Origin: Verrucomicrobiales bacterium
Lineage (GTDB): Bacteria > Verrucomicrobiota > Verrucomicrobiia > Verrucomicrobiales > DEV007
Direction of reading: 5' to 3'
Length of the DNA: 64,000 nucleotides
NCBI GenBank assembly: GCA_012960505.1
Contig: DUBC01000010.1
Location: forward strand, 38,723 to 102,722
Within the stretch, counting starts at the first letter, position 1. Each line of letters opens with the position of its first letter. Made by a program: the position numbers and the translations under genes. The notes under the pieces were generated by a model. It saw nothing but the letters and a program-made list of their open reading frames with translations, made no database searches and was not told the DNA's origin. Positions 16,095 through 24,130 of the stretch are shown in pieces.

Positions 16095-17177
16095 TTATTT
16101 TTGCCCAGATAGTAGGAGTTTGACCATGGCCTTTCCCATGGCTTCACCAACATTCATGTAGGTCTCGGCATTTCCGCCATAATGACCTCCCGAACTACCC
16201 CCTTTGGACAAGGGATGAGTGTAAACGGAGGCAACGTTGCCCTTGAACTCAGGGTACTTCCCAGACTTTCCGTCGACTGCTTGCATGGCGTCAAGAATTT
16301 GACCGCCACCATCAGTAGCACCTTTCTTAGTTTGGCCGAGAGAAGCACAGACGAAATTCGCGTTGGGAGCATTGAAATCCTTGCGAAGGGTCTTGATGAG
16401 ATGGGCAAGGTTCTTCTCGTACCGGCCTGAGAGTGCAGCGCTGCGGCTGTCCCGATCACCCTGCCACCAGAAGAAGCCGGCCACTTCGTATTTCTTGGCT
16501 CCGGGATAATACTTATCGAGCTCAGAAAGGACTTGCTTTGCCCGGGCCACATCGCCGTCGTATTGCAAGCCGGCGTACCAGCCGATCTTCTTCGGCTCAG
16601 TGCCTTTAACCCACTTTTCAGGGCTGCCCTTATAACCCGGATGGATCCAGGTCACCTCCTTCTTATCGGTGAATTCAAAGCTCTCACTACCTGGTGGAAG
16701 GAGATCCCAGCCAAGTGCCCGATTGCCGATGCAGCTCTTGAGAATTAGTACCGGTGCTTCAGTTTCTTCTCCGACGTGATGCCCGATGCCAATTTCAGGA
16801 CCGATTCTGCCGGCCTTCGTAGTAAGGAACTCGTTCTTTTTGACGCTCATCTTACCGGGGCCTCCGCTTCCCATGACGAAGACGTTGCGGACATCTTTGC
16901 GTTCAGTCCAGTTATCGTCGTCGTCAACGAGGAATGGATAGAGTCCTTTTTCTTTGCAGGCGTAATCAAGACAGCCGTCCTTGCCTCCGCCGATATTGCC
17001 GAATCCCAGCATATTGGACTGCCCCATCAGGATATAGACCTGAACCGGTTTACTTATATCGGCCGGCTTGCCGTCTGGATCCGGTAAAGTTTTATCTTCA
17101 GCCAGGACTGGCAAAGTTAGGGCCGTTAATATTGCGGAGGCAGTGATTGAGCGGATGAATTTAGTTTTGGGATTCAT
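16095..17177 (-). CDS. secreted carbohydrate esterase, sialate O-acetylesterase (SASA) type
   Basis: 360 residues with signal peptide (KFIRSITASAILTALTLPVLA). The SGNH-hydrolase nucleophile motif is VYILMGQSNMLGFG, with Ser54 in the GQSNM box diagnostic of the SASA/DUF303 family. Later blocks are also seen: FFWWQGDRDS (equivalent of the WxQGE block) and, near the end, SVYTHPLSKGGSSGGHYGG carrying the probable catalytic His. Such enzymes remove acetyl or similar esters from sugars of polysaccharides in the periplasm or outside. The company of sulfatases fits breakdown of decorated polysaccharides. It lies 31 bases downstream of the unknown secreted protein at 17209 in the reverse sense, so co-transcription is possible. 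Confidence 0.88.
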   Translation of the reverse strand: MNPKTKFIRSITASAILTALTLPVLAEDKTLPDPDGKPADISKPVQVYILMGQSNMLGFGNIGGGKDGCLDYACKEKGLYPFLVDDDDNWTERKDVRNVFVMGSGGPGKMSVKKNEFLTTKAGRIGPEIGIGHHVGEETEAPVLILKSCIGNRALGWDLLPPGSESFEFTDKKEVTWIHPGYKGSPEKWVKGTEPKKIGWYAGLQYDGDVARAKQVLSELDKYYPGAKKYEVAGFFWWQGDRDSRSAALSGRYEKNLAHLIKTLRKDFNAPNANFVCASLGQTKKGATDGGGQILDAMQAVDGKSGKYPEFKGNVASVYTHPLSKGGSSGGHYGGNAETYMNVGEAMGKAMVKLLLSGQK

Positions 17178-17208
17178 GATTGTTTATTTTTAGAGGCTAT
17201 GGTTTTGC

Positions 17209-17880
17209 TTAAGGAATTGCTTGGAACATTTGTTCAATGGTGATTTTCTTGCCGACCATCTTGATTTGAAGATCAAAGAATCCGGAATCCTTGGCTTTAT
17301 GCAGGAATCCAACCGATATGGATTCACCTCGCTTGGAAAAATTACTAGGGGTATTCCAACCCACTTGTTCTAGCGTCTTTTTATTAACGGCTGCCCCAAT
17401 TTCATATTTTCCACTTAATAATAATCCTAGGATGGTTTCGCATTCTTCAGGCATCATTCCATTTATGGATCCGATATGGAAATCCTTCTTGCCTACCTTA
17501 AGTATAGTCTTTTTTCGCGTATAGGGTTTGCCTGCCCAGAACTTACCCATTTGAATTTGCCCTTTTCGAGGCTTTGCACCCGGTTCAAGCCATTCACTAT
17601 GGCTCATGCTTAAGCCCTGATAGGAGATTTCACGACCTTTGATTTTTTCAGGGCCCTGTAACTGTATACCCCGAAAAGGAGATGGATACATGTTGTGGGT
17701 AGAGATTTTGGAGATCTCCTTCATGCCGCATTTTTTAGCCAGAGCGATCACTTCCTTCTCCTGATCTTTAGTGAGTATTGCGCGTGGCACGTAATCTTTG
17801 TCCAATCCATAACAGGAAAGAGTCAGGGTGAATGTGAGGAAGGTTAAAAGTGTGGTTCTCATTTTGTTGTGACTTTTCAT
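17209..17880 (-). CDS. exported protein of unknown function
   Basis: About 223 residues, not recognised. The ATG at 17880 gives a basic start followed by the hydrophobic segment MRTTLLTFLTFTLTLSCYG; starts at 17901 or 17862 are equally possible because no Shine-Dalgarno site decides. The mature part is basic and mixed, with stretches such as FRGIQLQGPEKIKGREISYQ, GKFWAGKPYTRKKTILKVGK and GSINGMMPEECETILGLLL. The Cys at the signal end lacks a good lipobox, so I do not call it a lipoprotein. It is followed on the same strand by the SASA esterase and preceded by a small membrane protein. Confidence 0.7.
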   Translation of the reverse strand: MKSHNKMRTTLLTFLTFTLTLSCYGLDKDYVPRAILTKDQEKEVIALAKKCGMKEISKISTHNMYPSPFRGIQLQGPEKIKGREISYQGLSMSHSEWLEPGAKPRKGQIQMGKFWAGKPYTRKKTILKVGKKDFHIGSINGMMPEECETILGLLLSGKYEIGAAVNKKTLEQVGWNTPSNFSKRGESISVGFLHKAKDSGFFDLQIKMVGKKITIEQMFQAIP

Positions 17881-17936
17881 TTTTTTAGTTAAAGAACGCA
17901 TCAGAATACATTGTTCTTAGATTAATTTTAGATTTT

Positions 17937-18299
17937 TTAGTCCAACCACCAATTGGTGTAACCGTCAGGAGCAAAAAACATTTGCAGGAAAAATACCAGC
18001 ATCCCCAATAACTGCAATGAGAGATAAATGACCAGATATCGCCAACGCGGAACGAAAAGGCATAGAAGAATAATTACCGGCACAACGAATATTGTAAAAA
18101 GTGCCAGGTTTGAAATATAAAAACCATGAATGTTATTATGCATGAGCAATGCTGATGAAAATCCTCTTGTTCCAATGCTTTCGGGCCAACCTCCGAGACT
18201 ATGGTACATGTGGATCGCTAAAGAGTAATAGAGACCCAATGCTAAGAACCAAGGTATTAATGAAATAGCAATACCCGCTTTTATTTTCATGAATGTCAC
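17937..18299 (-). CDS. small three-helix membrane protein, unknown
   Basis: 120 residues with three clear membrane-spanning stretches: AGIAISLIPWFLALGLYYSL near residues 8-27, ISNLALFTIFVVPVIILLCL near 61-81, and YLVIYLSLQLLGMLVFFLQM near 88-107. A periplasmic loop (WPESIGTRGFSSALLMHNN) and a short C-terminal WWLD lie between or after them. No family is recognised. Coding is supported by the strong hydrophobic periodicity and absence of competing frames. Confidence 0.65.
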   Translation of the reverse strand: MTFMKIKAGIAISLIPWFLALGLYYSLAIHMYHSLGGWPESIGTRGFSSALLMHNNIHGFYISNLALFTIFVVPVIILLCLFVPRWRYLVIYLSLQLLGMLVFFLQMFFAPDGYTNWWLD

Positions 18300-18474
18300 T
18301 TCTTTTGATATGCCATCGAATGGTTTTCGATGTGAATCTAAAATTTAATCCAGTAATCTGGAGGATTCATTTAAAAGTCATTTAATTGTTACCCCCTTTA
18401 TAGGGGCAGATAGCTTAACTCTTACTTAAGAAATTCTTTACTCAAGTTTTGGCGCAAAGGCAATTTAATTTGAA

Positions 18475-18879
18475 TTAAAGATTGCCGGTAACTAGGGCAA
18501 TGAGAACAGCGATGCTTATAATCCCTTTGGTCTTAAATAGCTGCTTACCTGAAGTGGTCCTGATGTAAGTGCCATCCCACTTGTAAAGTTGCTTACCTGA
18601 AGTGGTCCTGATGTAAGTACCATCCCACTTGTAAAGTTGCTTACCTGAAGTGGTTCTTAGATAAGTACCATCCCACTTGTAGAGTTGCTTGCCTGAGATC
18701 GTTCTAATGTAAGTACCATCCCACTTGTAGAGCTGCTTACCTGAAGTGGTTCTGAGGTAGGTGCCATCCCACTTGTAGAGTTGCTTACCGTTCGTGTCCA
18801 AGATGTATGAGTCTGCTAATGAAGTTGTTAACGTAGCAAAAATACAGCACGCGATACTTAGAATGATTGAACGATGCAT
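18475..18879 (-). CDS. secreted protein of 16-residue tandem repeats with C-terminal membrane anchor
   Basis: 134 residues. The start at 18879 gives a signal peptide (MHRSIILSIACCIFATLTTS); a start at 18912 would add 11 non-signal residues. The body is five nearly identical 16-residue units, GKQLYKWDGTY(I/L)RTTS, from residue 31 to 110, then a degenerate sixth (GKQLFKTKG), and it ends in a hydrophobic segment IISIAVLIALVTGNL that could anchor it in the membrane. The alternation of Tyr, Trp, Gly and Thr suggests stacked beta-hairpins, perhaps a small beta-solenoid; this is inference. I know of no named family. Transcribed leftward, flanked by an AT-rich region with no genes on either side. Confidence 0.75.
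   Translation of the reverse strand: MHRSIILSIACCIFATLTTSLADSYILDTNGKQLYKWDGTYLRTTSGKQLYKWDGTYIRTISGKQLYKWDGTYLRTTSGKQLYKWDGTYIRTTSGKQLYKWDGTYIRTTSGKQLFKTKGIISIAVLIALVTGNL
18550..18789 (-). repeat. five tandem repeats of 48 bp
   Basis: The repeat-encoding DNA is about 95% identical between 48-base units (for example CCATCCCACTTGTAAAGT recurring every 48 bases on the + strand). Units are in frame, so copy-number change would lengthen or shorten the protein without breaking it. The direct contiguity, with no spacers, excludes a CRISPR array. Confidence 0.85.
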
Positions 18880-19047
18880 GATTGAATTTATACTAACAAC
18901 TGCTAAGGGCAACGATGAATGGATAGAAGTTCATATGTGTAATTAAACAGCGCGATGCGCTATCAGTGAATAATTCATTGTAACTTTCTTTGTGAGAACT
19001 CAATATCTCTAACATTAAGATGAATCTTAAATTAGTTCCATAATCTC

Positions 19048-20013
19048 ATGATTCGCTCTTACCAAATGATGACCAAAATTCGATTTACCCCCCCCCTACT
19101 AAGAATATTGTTAAGTGCCTTGGCTTGGACCAGCATGAGTGTGCAGGCAAATGACAACTTCGAGACTCTCAAAGACTCTAAGAAGCTAGTATTTTTTGGT
19201 GACAGCATCACTTATGGTGGAGAGTACGTGGTGATTTTTGAGAGATGGTTAATGATCAATCATCCCGAGTTAAGCTTAGAAATTCTCAATCAAGGTATAC
19301 CCAGCGAGACAGTCTCTGGTTTGTCCGAGCCGGGGCACCTTAGGCACGGTTTTCCGCGTCCGGACCTGCACGAGCGTCTGGACAGGGCATTAAAGGCTTT
19401 AGAGCCTGATCTAATCATTGCCTGTTACGGTATCAACTGCGGTATCTACAAACCGTTTGATGAGGAGCGTTTCAATAGTTACAAGGATGGGTTACAGCGA
19501 CTGAAGGCAAAGGCTGAGGCTCAAGGAGCTGAGATTATTTTCATGACGCCTCCGGTTTACGATAAGCCTAACCCTAAATTTAATTATGACGATGTTATGA
19601 AAGCTTATTCCGAGTGGCTGGTCTCTAAGCGTGAGGACGGTTGGAGGGTAATCGATTTACATTCTGTCATGGAAAAGAAGCTCGTGGATAAGCGGACCAA
19701 GGATCCGAATTTCAAGTACTCTCGTGATGGGATCCACCCTGGAACAGAGGGACATGAATTAATAGCTCAACAGATAATTAATTTCTTTGCGGTGAGGCCA
19801 CCTCTCAAAGATCCTCAACCAAATGCCTATGGTCGGTTATTGATGTTTCTTAGGGAGCGTATGCGGGTCCAACGTGACGCTTGGCTGACCGAGATAGGTC
19901 ACAAGCGGCCCATGAGAAAAGGTAAATCTCTTGCTGATGCCGACAAGATAGCTGCCGAGAACACGGTGAAAATCCAACAGAATTTAGAAACGATCAGAAA
20001 GGCTTCCAACTAG
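19048..20013 (+). CDS. secreted SGNH/GDSL-family hydrolase
   Basis: 321 residues with a hydrophobic signal segment (FTPPLLRILLSALAWTSMSVQA). Block I is KLVFFGDSITYGGEY with nucleophile Ser53. The block II Gly lies in LNQGIPSETVSG. The block III position reads CYGINCGIYKPF, where the usual Asn-Asp is Asn-Cys, and block V is SRDGIHPGTEGH with Asp and His about residues 227-230. It probably hydrolyses an ester on a carbohydrate or lipid in the periplasm; the substrate is unknown. The end is basic and helical (RERMRVQRDAWLTEIGHKR), a tail common in PVC members. It faces the WD40 gene with a 35-base convergent gap. Confidence 0.88.
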   Translation: MIRSYQMMTKIRFTPPLLRILLSALAWTSMSVQANDNFETLKDSKKLVFFGDSITYGGEYVVIFERWLMINHPELSLEILNQGIPSETVSGLSEPGHLRHGFPRPDLHERLDRALKALEPDLIIACYGINCGIYKPFDEERFNSYKDGLQRLKAKAEAQGAEIIFMTPPVYDKPNPKFNYDDVMKAYSEWLVSKREDGWRVIDLHSVMEKKLVDKRTKDPNFKYSRDGIHPGTEGHELIAQQIINFFAVRPPLKDPQPNAYGRLLMFLRERMRVQRDAWLTEIGHKRPMRKGKSLADADKIAAENTVKIQQNLETIRKASN

Positions 20014-20048
20014 GGACTAATAGATTTTTCTGTTTTTTTTAATTAATG

Positions 20049-21125
20049 TTATTCGCTGCCCTCAGGCTTTGAAAAAAGGCTGAAGATTCGCAAGTTTGTA
20101 GTATTTGGGAGATATTGTTCGTGGAATCGTTTTCGTGCACCATTTCCACTACTGCCACCTGATACATAAGTTGTGATCAGTAGTTGTCGCCCGTCCGGGT
20201 GCAGACTTAGGTCATATGCTGAACCATTACTAATTGAGTGTAGAGGCTCTGCTTGTGAAGTTTTCCAAAATGTCAGCTCTGAGGCTGCGTGTAATATTTC
20301 TGTGTGTCCGGCTAACGTACCATCCTCTAAGAAACGGAGCGCGTTGAAGGGGCCGTCGCTTTTACCTTTGATCTTTAGTTCGTTTGTAATCTTACCACTT
20401 TCAAAATCAAAGATGAGCACCGTGGGTTTTCCTGGACAAAATGCATTACTTTTAGCCTCTTTCATACCACCCGCGGCAAGTAATTTACCGTCCGGACTGA
20501 ATGCGAGGCTTCGTACTCCACCAACATCAGCGATAAAATTTTCTTCTCTTGTATGAAGAAGAGATGCGTTCAGTTCGCGCATTGGTTTCCAGGTGTCGAG
20601 GCTCCATTGACGAATTGATCCGAGGAGGTCACCACTTACAAGAAATTTTCCGTTTGGTGAGATGGTGAGACTGAAGACACATTCTTGATGTCCTTTCATT
20701 GTTGTGACCTGTTTTCCATTGGTAGTATCCCATACTTTTATTACTCCATCATCTCCTGCGCTGATGAGATGTTTACCATCAGATGTGGTTATGACAGCAC
20801 GGACATTGTTACTGTCTGCAACGGGAATGGTCCAGATTGGCTTGGCTGTTTTCTGATGATTCCAGCAATGGATGACTCCCGAGTAGTCGGCGGTAAAAAG
20901 CGCATTGCCTTTGGGATCGAAAGTTAGCGAAGAGACCCATGTTTTGTGGGCGTCGAGGACTTTCTTTTTTTCGCCTTCGAGTTCCCATATGTGTACGAAC
21001 TTATCTTGGCCTCCGGCAGCGATGAAGCGTCCGTCTGGGCTGAACTGTGCTCTGAAGAGCTGGCGGTCATGTTTAATGATCCTCGACTCCCAAGCATTTT
21101 TTATATCAAGCTTGGGTGTATTCAT
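20049..21125 (-). CDS. WD40-repeat protein
   Basis: 358 residues without a signal peptide. It is composed of WD40 repeats: FSPDGRFIAAGGQDKFVHIW, FDPKGNALFTADYSGVIHCW, TSDGKHLISAGDDGVIKVWD, ISPNGKFLVSGDLLGSIRQW, FSPDGKLLAAGG and later units including LSLHPDGRQLLITTY, giving a seven-bladed propeller. Its ATG overlaps the TGA of the DUF1501 gene (ATGA), so it is the last gene of a translationally coupled DUF1549/DUF1553 - DUF1501 - WD40 trio. WD40 propellers paired with these families are frequent in PVC genomes, but what they bind is not known to me. Predicted cytoplasmic, unlike its exported partners. Confidence 0.88.
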   Translation of the reverse strand: MNTPKLDIKNAWESRIIKHDRQLFRAQFSPDGRFIAAGGQDKFVHIWELEGEKKKVLDAHKTWVSSLTFDPKGNALFTADYSGVIHCWNHQKTAKPIWTIPVADSNNVRAVITTSDGKHLISAGDDGVIKVWDTTNGKQVTTMKGHQECVFSLTISPNGKFLVSGDLLGSIRQWSLDTWKPMRELNASLLHTREENFIADVGGVRSLAFSPDGKLLAAGGMKEAKSNAFCPGKPTVLIFDFESGKITNELKIKGKSDGPFNALRFLEDGTLAGHTEILHAASELTFWKTSQAEPLHSISNGSAYDLSLHPDGRQLLITTYVSGGSSGNGARKRFHEQYLPNTTNLRIFSLFSKPEGSE

Positions 21126-22408
21126 AGCATCACCTCCTTGATTGGTTCGCAGTCACCATGTGCTATGTCCAGTTTTTGGCCCTTGTACCGGTAGTGTGTC
21201 TTGCGTGGGTTGATTCCTAAAAGCGTGTAGATTGTGTGGAATAGGTGCCCGATATCATACCCTTCACCGTTAACAAAGGCTCCGTCCGCGGTAGTTTCGC
21301 CAATAATGGCTCCAGGCTTGATACCGCACCCAGCCATTACAACGCTCCAGCAGTCCGGCCAGTGGTCGCGGCCCAACCGTGAATTAATGACTGGGGTACG
21401 TCCGAATTCGCTCATCACGATGACTAGGGTATGATCGAGCATTCCGCGCGCCTCAAGATCATTGACTAGTGCTGCAAAGGGTTGGTCAACTTGCGGTATT
21501 AGACGCTGCGACATGTTGAAGTTATCCCCGTGCGTGTCCCAATGGTAACTGTTGACTTTAATGAAGCGTACGCCTGCCTCAAGAAGTCTTCGAGCCTGCA
21601 GAATGTGTCGCCCAAGGGGATGAGTCCCATAACGTTCGCGATCCTTTTGATCGAGCTCACTGTCATCAAAGACGTCCTTGCGTTCCATTAATTGTTGAGC
21701 CATGTCGTAACTGGTCTCGTAGGCATCTATCTCAGAGGCGCTACGATATGTTCTGAATCTTTCATTGGCCTTCTTGCGGAGAGCATTGCGAGCAGCGTCG
21801 GCTTCGGCTGATATTGCATCTGGCCGGTGAATATGTATTGGAGGCTTGCCATCACCGAGCGCTAGCGTTCCGTACCGAGCACCGAGGAAACCTGCTTCAC
21901 GGGCAATGAAACCACCGTTCCCGGGCTTGATCCAAATGTATGGAGGCAGTTTGGGGTTAGCGGGGCCGAGCAACTTGGCTATCGCTGACCCGATGTATGG
22001 ATATTCCACACCGCGGTCGACCGGATCTCCACGTTGTATGCGAGGAACGCCACTCGAATGGTTAGGATCTTTTGTTGCCATTGTTCGAATGACTGAAATC
22101 TTGTTGGCTATCTTAGCGGTATGTGGAACCAATTCACTGAAGTGAATGCCTGGTATACTGGTCTTGATGCTGCGGAATGGCCCAGCGAATTTGCTTTGTG
22201 GTAGAGGATGCCAGCTCTCGTACTGGCTTATCCCGCCATCAAGCCAGATCAGGCACACTTGCTTTTGCTGTTTGGCGATTTCCTCGGCAATTCCAGGTTG
22301 CAATAGGCTTCCGAAACCGGCAGTTCCGCCTAGTGTGCCGAGCACCTGACGCCGTGAAATGCCGTGCTCAACGCTAGCGCATGCATATCTGTGTGGAGTC
22401 GTTTTCAT
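21122..22408 (-). CDS. DUF1501 family protein, Tat-exported
   Basis: 428 residues of the DUF1501 family, an alkaline-phosphatase/sulfatase-like fold abundant in Planctomycetes and Verrucomicrobia with no assigned reaction. The start has a Tat signal: HGISRRQVLGTLGGTAGFGS. Family landmarks are VCLIWLDGGISQYESWHPLP, KISVIRTMATKDPNHSSGVP, RFIKVNSYHWDTHGDNF and LVIVMSEFGRTPVINSRLGR, the latter two carrying the conserved Asp/His and Glu residues thought to form a metal site. It starts at a TAATG overlap with the DUF1549/DUF1553 gene and ends at an ATGA overlap with the WD40 gene, so the three form an operon. Confidence 0.93.
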   Translation of the reverse strand: MKTTPHRYACASVEHGISRRQVLGTLGGTAGFGSLLQPGIAEEIAKQQKQVCLIWLDGGISQYESWHPLPQSKFAGPFRSIKTSIPGIHFSELVPHTAKIANKISVIRTMATKDPNHSSGVPRIQRGDPVDRGVEYPYIGSAIAKLLGPANPKLPPYIWIKPGNGGFIAREAGFLGARYGTLALGDGKPPIHIHRPDAISAEADAARNALRKKANERFRTYRSASEIDAYETSYDMAQQLMERKDVFDDSELDQKDRERYGTHPLGRHILQARRLLEAGVRFIKVNSYHWDTHGDNFNMSQRLIPQVDQPFAALVNDLEARGMLDHTLVIVMSEFGRTPVINSRLGRDHWPDCWSVVMAGCGIKPGAIIGETTADGAFVNGEGYDIGHLFHTIYTLLGINPRKTHYRYKGQKLDIAHGDCEPIKEVML

Positions 22409-24054
22409 TAGTGATTTAAACGAAACTCTGTCGAGGTTAATAGTGCCCAGACCAGTTCACCAAGTGCCGCATCGCGGCGACTCTCATTTTTTTCTAAGTA
22501 ATCTTTAATTGTCTGCACTTCTTCTTTATCTGGAAAACGTGCCAGAACGGACAGATACATTTCCTCTGATATTTTATCGTCCTCCTGAATTTTTTTGAGT
22601 CTCTGTACCAGATTGCTATCGTGCGGTTTTAGCCAGTGCATGATGAGACGATCGTTCATTAAGAATAGTGATTTGTTTAATCCAGGAAGGAATTCCTCTT
22701 CGGCTTCACCTGCCGGTTGGGCAAAGGTTTCCATGAAGATTGCACGTATTTCCTTATAGGATTTTGGCATATCGCTGTGTGTTCCGCTGAAGTAGCCGCG
22801 ACGGTCAAATTTCCCTGCATTTGTATCGGCTTTCATGGCTGACACTTTTCCAAAGTTTCCGGATGCTTTGAGGATTGCCTTTAGAAGTTGTTCTGGTGTC
22901 ATTGGCTTGGGATGCGCTATGCGGTAGCTGTTAGCTTCAACCGTTTTGATCCCTTCAGGTAATATGCTGCTGCGCTGGTAGCTTCGACTGAGTGCAATTT
23001 CACGGATCAGCCATTTTAACTCGAACTGATGTTTAACAAATTCATTAGCCAGAACTGCTATCAGAGCAGGATGAGAAGGAGGATTTTTTCCATGAATTTC
23101 ATCCAGTGGATGCACTAGTCCACGTCCCATCATCAGGAACCATATACGGTTCACTGCGTTGTTTACGAAGTAGGTATTTTCTTTCACTGGCAAATCACGA
23201 GCCAAGAGTTCTCTTGGGCGGAATTTGGGTACTGCCGGCAAGCCATCTGTCGCCGGTTTATCAAATTCCTTCCCTTTTTCATATGTCGGGATTGGAACCT
23301 CAGATCCGCCTGGCAGCTTGGGTCCGGTCTCTTCCTCATTGTCCTCGAAGACTGATTGAAACTTGATTTTCCCGGTAGCCAAAGATTCAACGAAGTAGAC
23401 TTTCTTGTTCTTTGAATTAGTAGCTTGTTTTGTCTGATTGAGGTAGGCAAAAAGACCCCAGTAATGCGCCTGCTTCCATTCATTTACTGAAGGATGGTCA
23501 TGGCACTTGGCGCACTTAAGATTCATTCCAAGGAACAGCCGCGCTACATCCTCGGTCAGTCGATGATGGGCACCATTGCCGAGAAATTTCATTGCCGGAC
23601 GGGAAATGTCCTTTCCTGTTGCGGCGAGAATTTCTCTAGCTATCTGGTCCCAGCGCGGATTTTCTTGTATTGTTTTCTTCAAGTATTCCCGCCATTCTTC
23701 ATCGGTTATCTTGCCCAGAGTTTGTCGCTCAAGTAGCATTGTAGAGAGCCGGTCCGTCCAGTGATTTACAAAAGCTTCGCTGGCTAGCAACGTATCGATA
23801 AGTCTGGTACGCTTCTGTGGCGACTTGTCGTTTAGGAATGCTCGTACTTGCTGAGGATCAGGGATAGTTCCTGCAATGTCCAACTGTACGCGTCTGAAGA
23901 ATTCAGTGTCACTGCTGGTTGTTGCCGTTATGCCACTGGCCTGTGATTTAATGATCTTGTCTATTTCTTCGTGTAATGGCTGGGCTCCGCACGCTATCGT
24001 TGTAATGTTTGCTAGCATGAGGCAAAAGGCGCAAATTCTTTTCCAGCATTCCAT
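22408..24054 (-). CDS. DUF1549/DUF1553 (PSD1-type) protein with haem motif
   Basis: 548 residues with an N-terminal signal segment (ICAFCLMLANITTIACGA). The DUF1549 part (FFRRVQLDIAGTIPDPQQVR, LASEAFVNHWTDRL) is followed by CAKCHDHPSVNEWKQAHYWG, whose CxxCH would bind haem c. The DUF1553 part has NRIWFLMMGRGLVHPLDEIH, LIREIALSRSYQRSS, and an ending LVWALLTSTEFRLNH that is characteristic. The family usually pairs with DUF1501, as here, with a one-base TAATG overlap. It is a short version lacking the N-terminal PSCyt1 cytochrome domain many relatives have. Likely periplasmic redox role; the electron donor and acceptor are unknown. It is separated by 76 bases from the DUF1552 gene upstream. Confidence 0.93.
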   Translation of the reverse strand: MECWKRICAFCLMLANITTIACGAQPLHEEIDKIIKSQASGITATTSSDTEFFRRVQLDIAGTIPDPQQVRAFLNDKSPQKRTRLIDTLLASEAFVNHWTDRLSTMLLERQTLGKITDEEWREYLKKTIQENPRWDQIAREILAATGKDISRPAMKFLGNGAHHRLTEDVARLFLGMNLKCAKCHDHPSVNEWKQAHYWGLFAYLNQTKQATNSKNKKVYFVESLATGKIKFQSVFEDNEEETGPKLPGGSEVPIPTYEKGKEFDKPATDGLPAVPKFRPRELLARDLPVKENTYFVNNAVNRIWFLMMGRGLVHPLDEIHGKNPPSHPALIAVLANEFVKHQFELKWLIREIALSRSYQRSSILPEGIKTVEANSYRIAHPKPMTPEQLLKAILKASGNFGKVSAMKADTNAGKFDRRGYFSGTHSDMPKSYKEIRAIFMETFAQPAGEAEEEFLPGLNKSLFLMNDRLIMHWLKPHDSNLVQRLKKIQEDDKISEEMYLSVLARFPDKEEVQTIKDYLEKNESRRDAALGELVWALLTSTEFRLNH

Positions 24055-24130
24055 TAATCAAAATAATAACACTTCACTAAACTTTTCACCAAATACAAAA
24101 TATCACTTGCGTGATATTTACCAAAATTCT

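Noticed and set aside
18550..18789. Possible CRISPR array
   Set aside because: Units are contiguous and in frame with no unique spacers, and they encode a protein repeat with a signal peptide in front.
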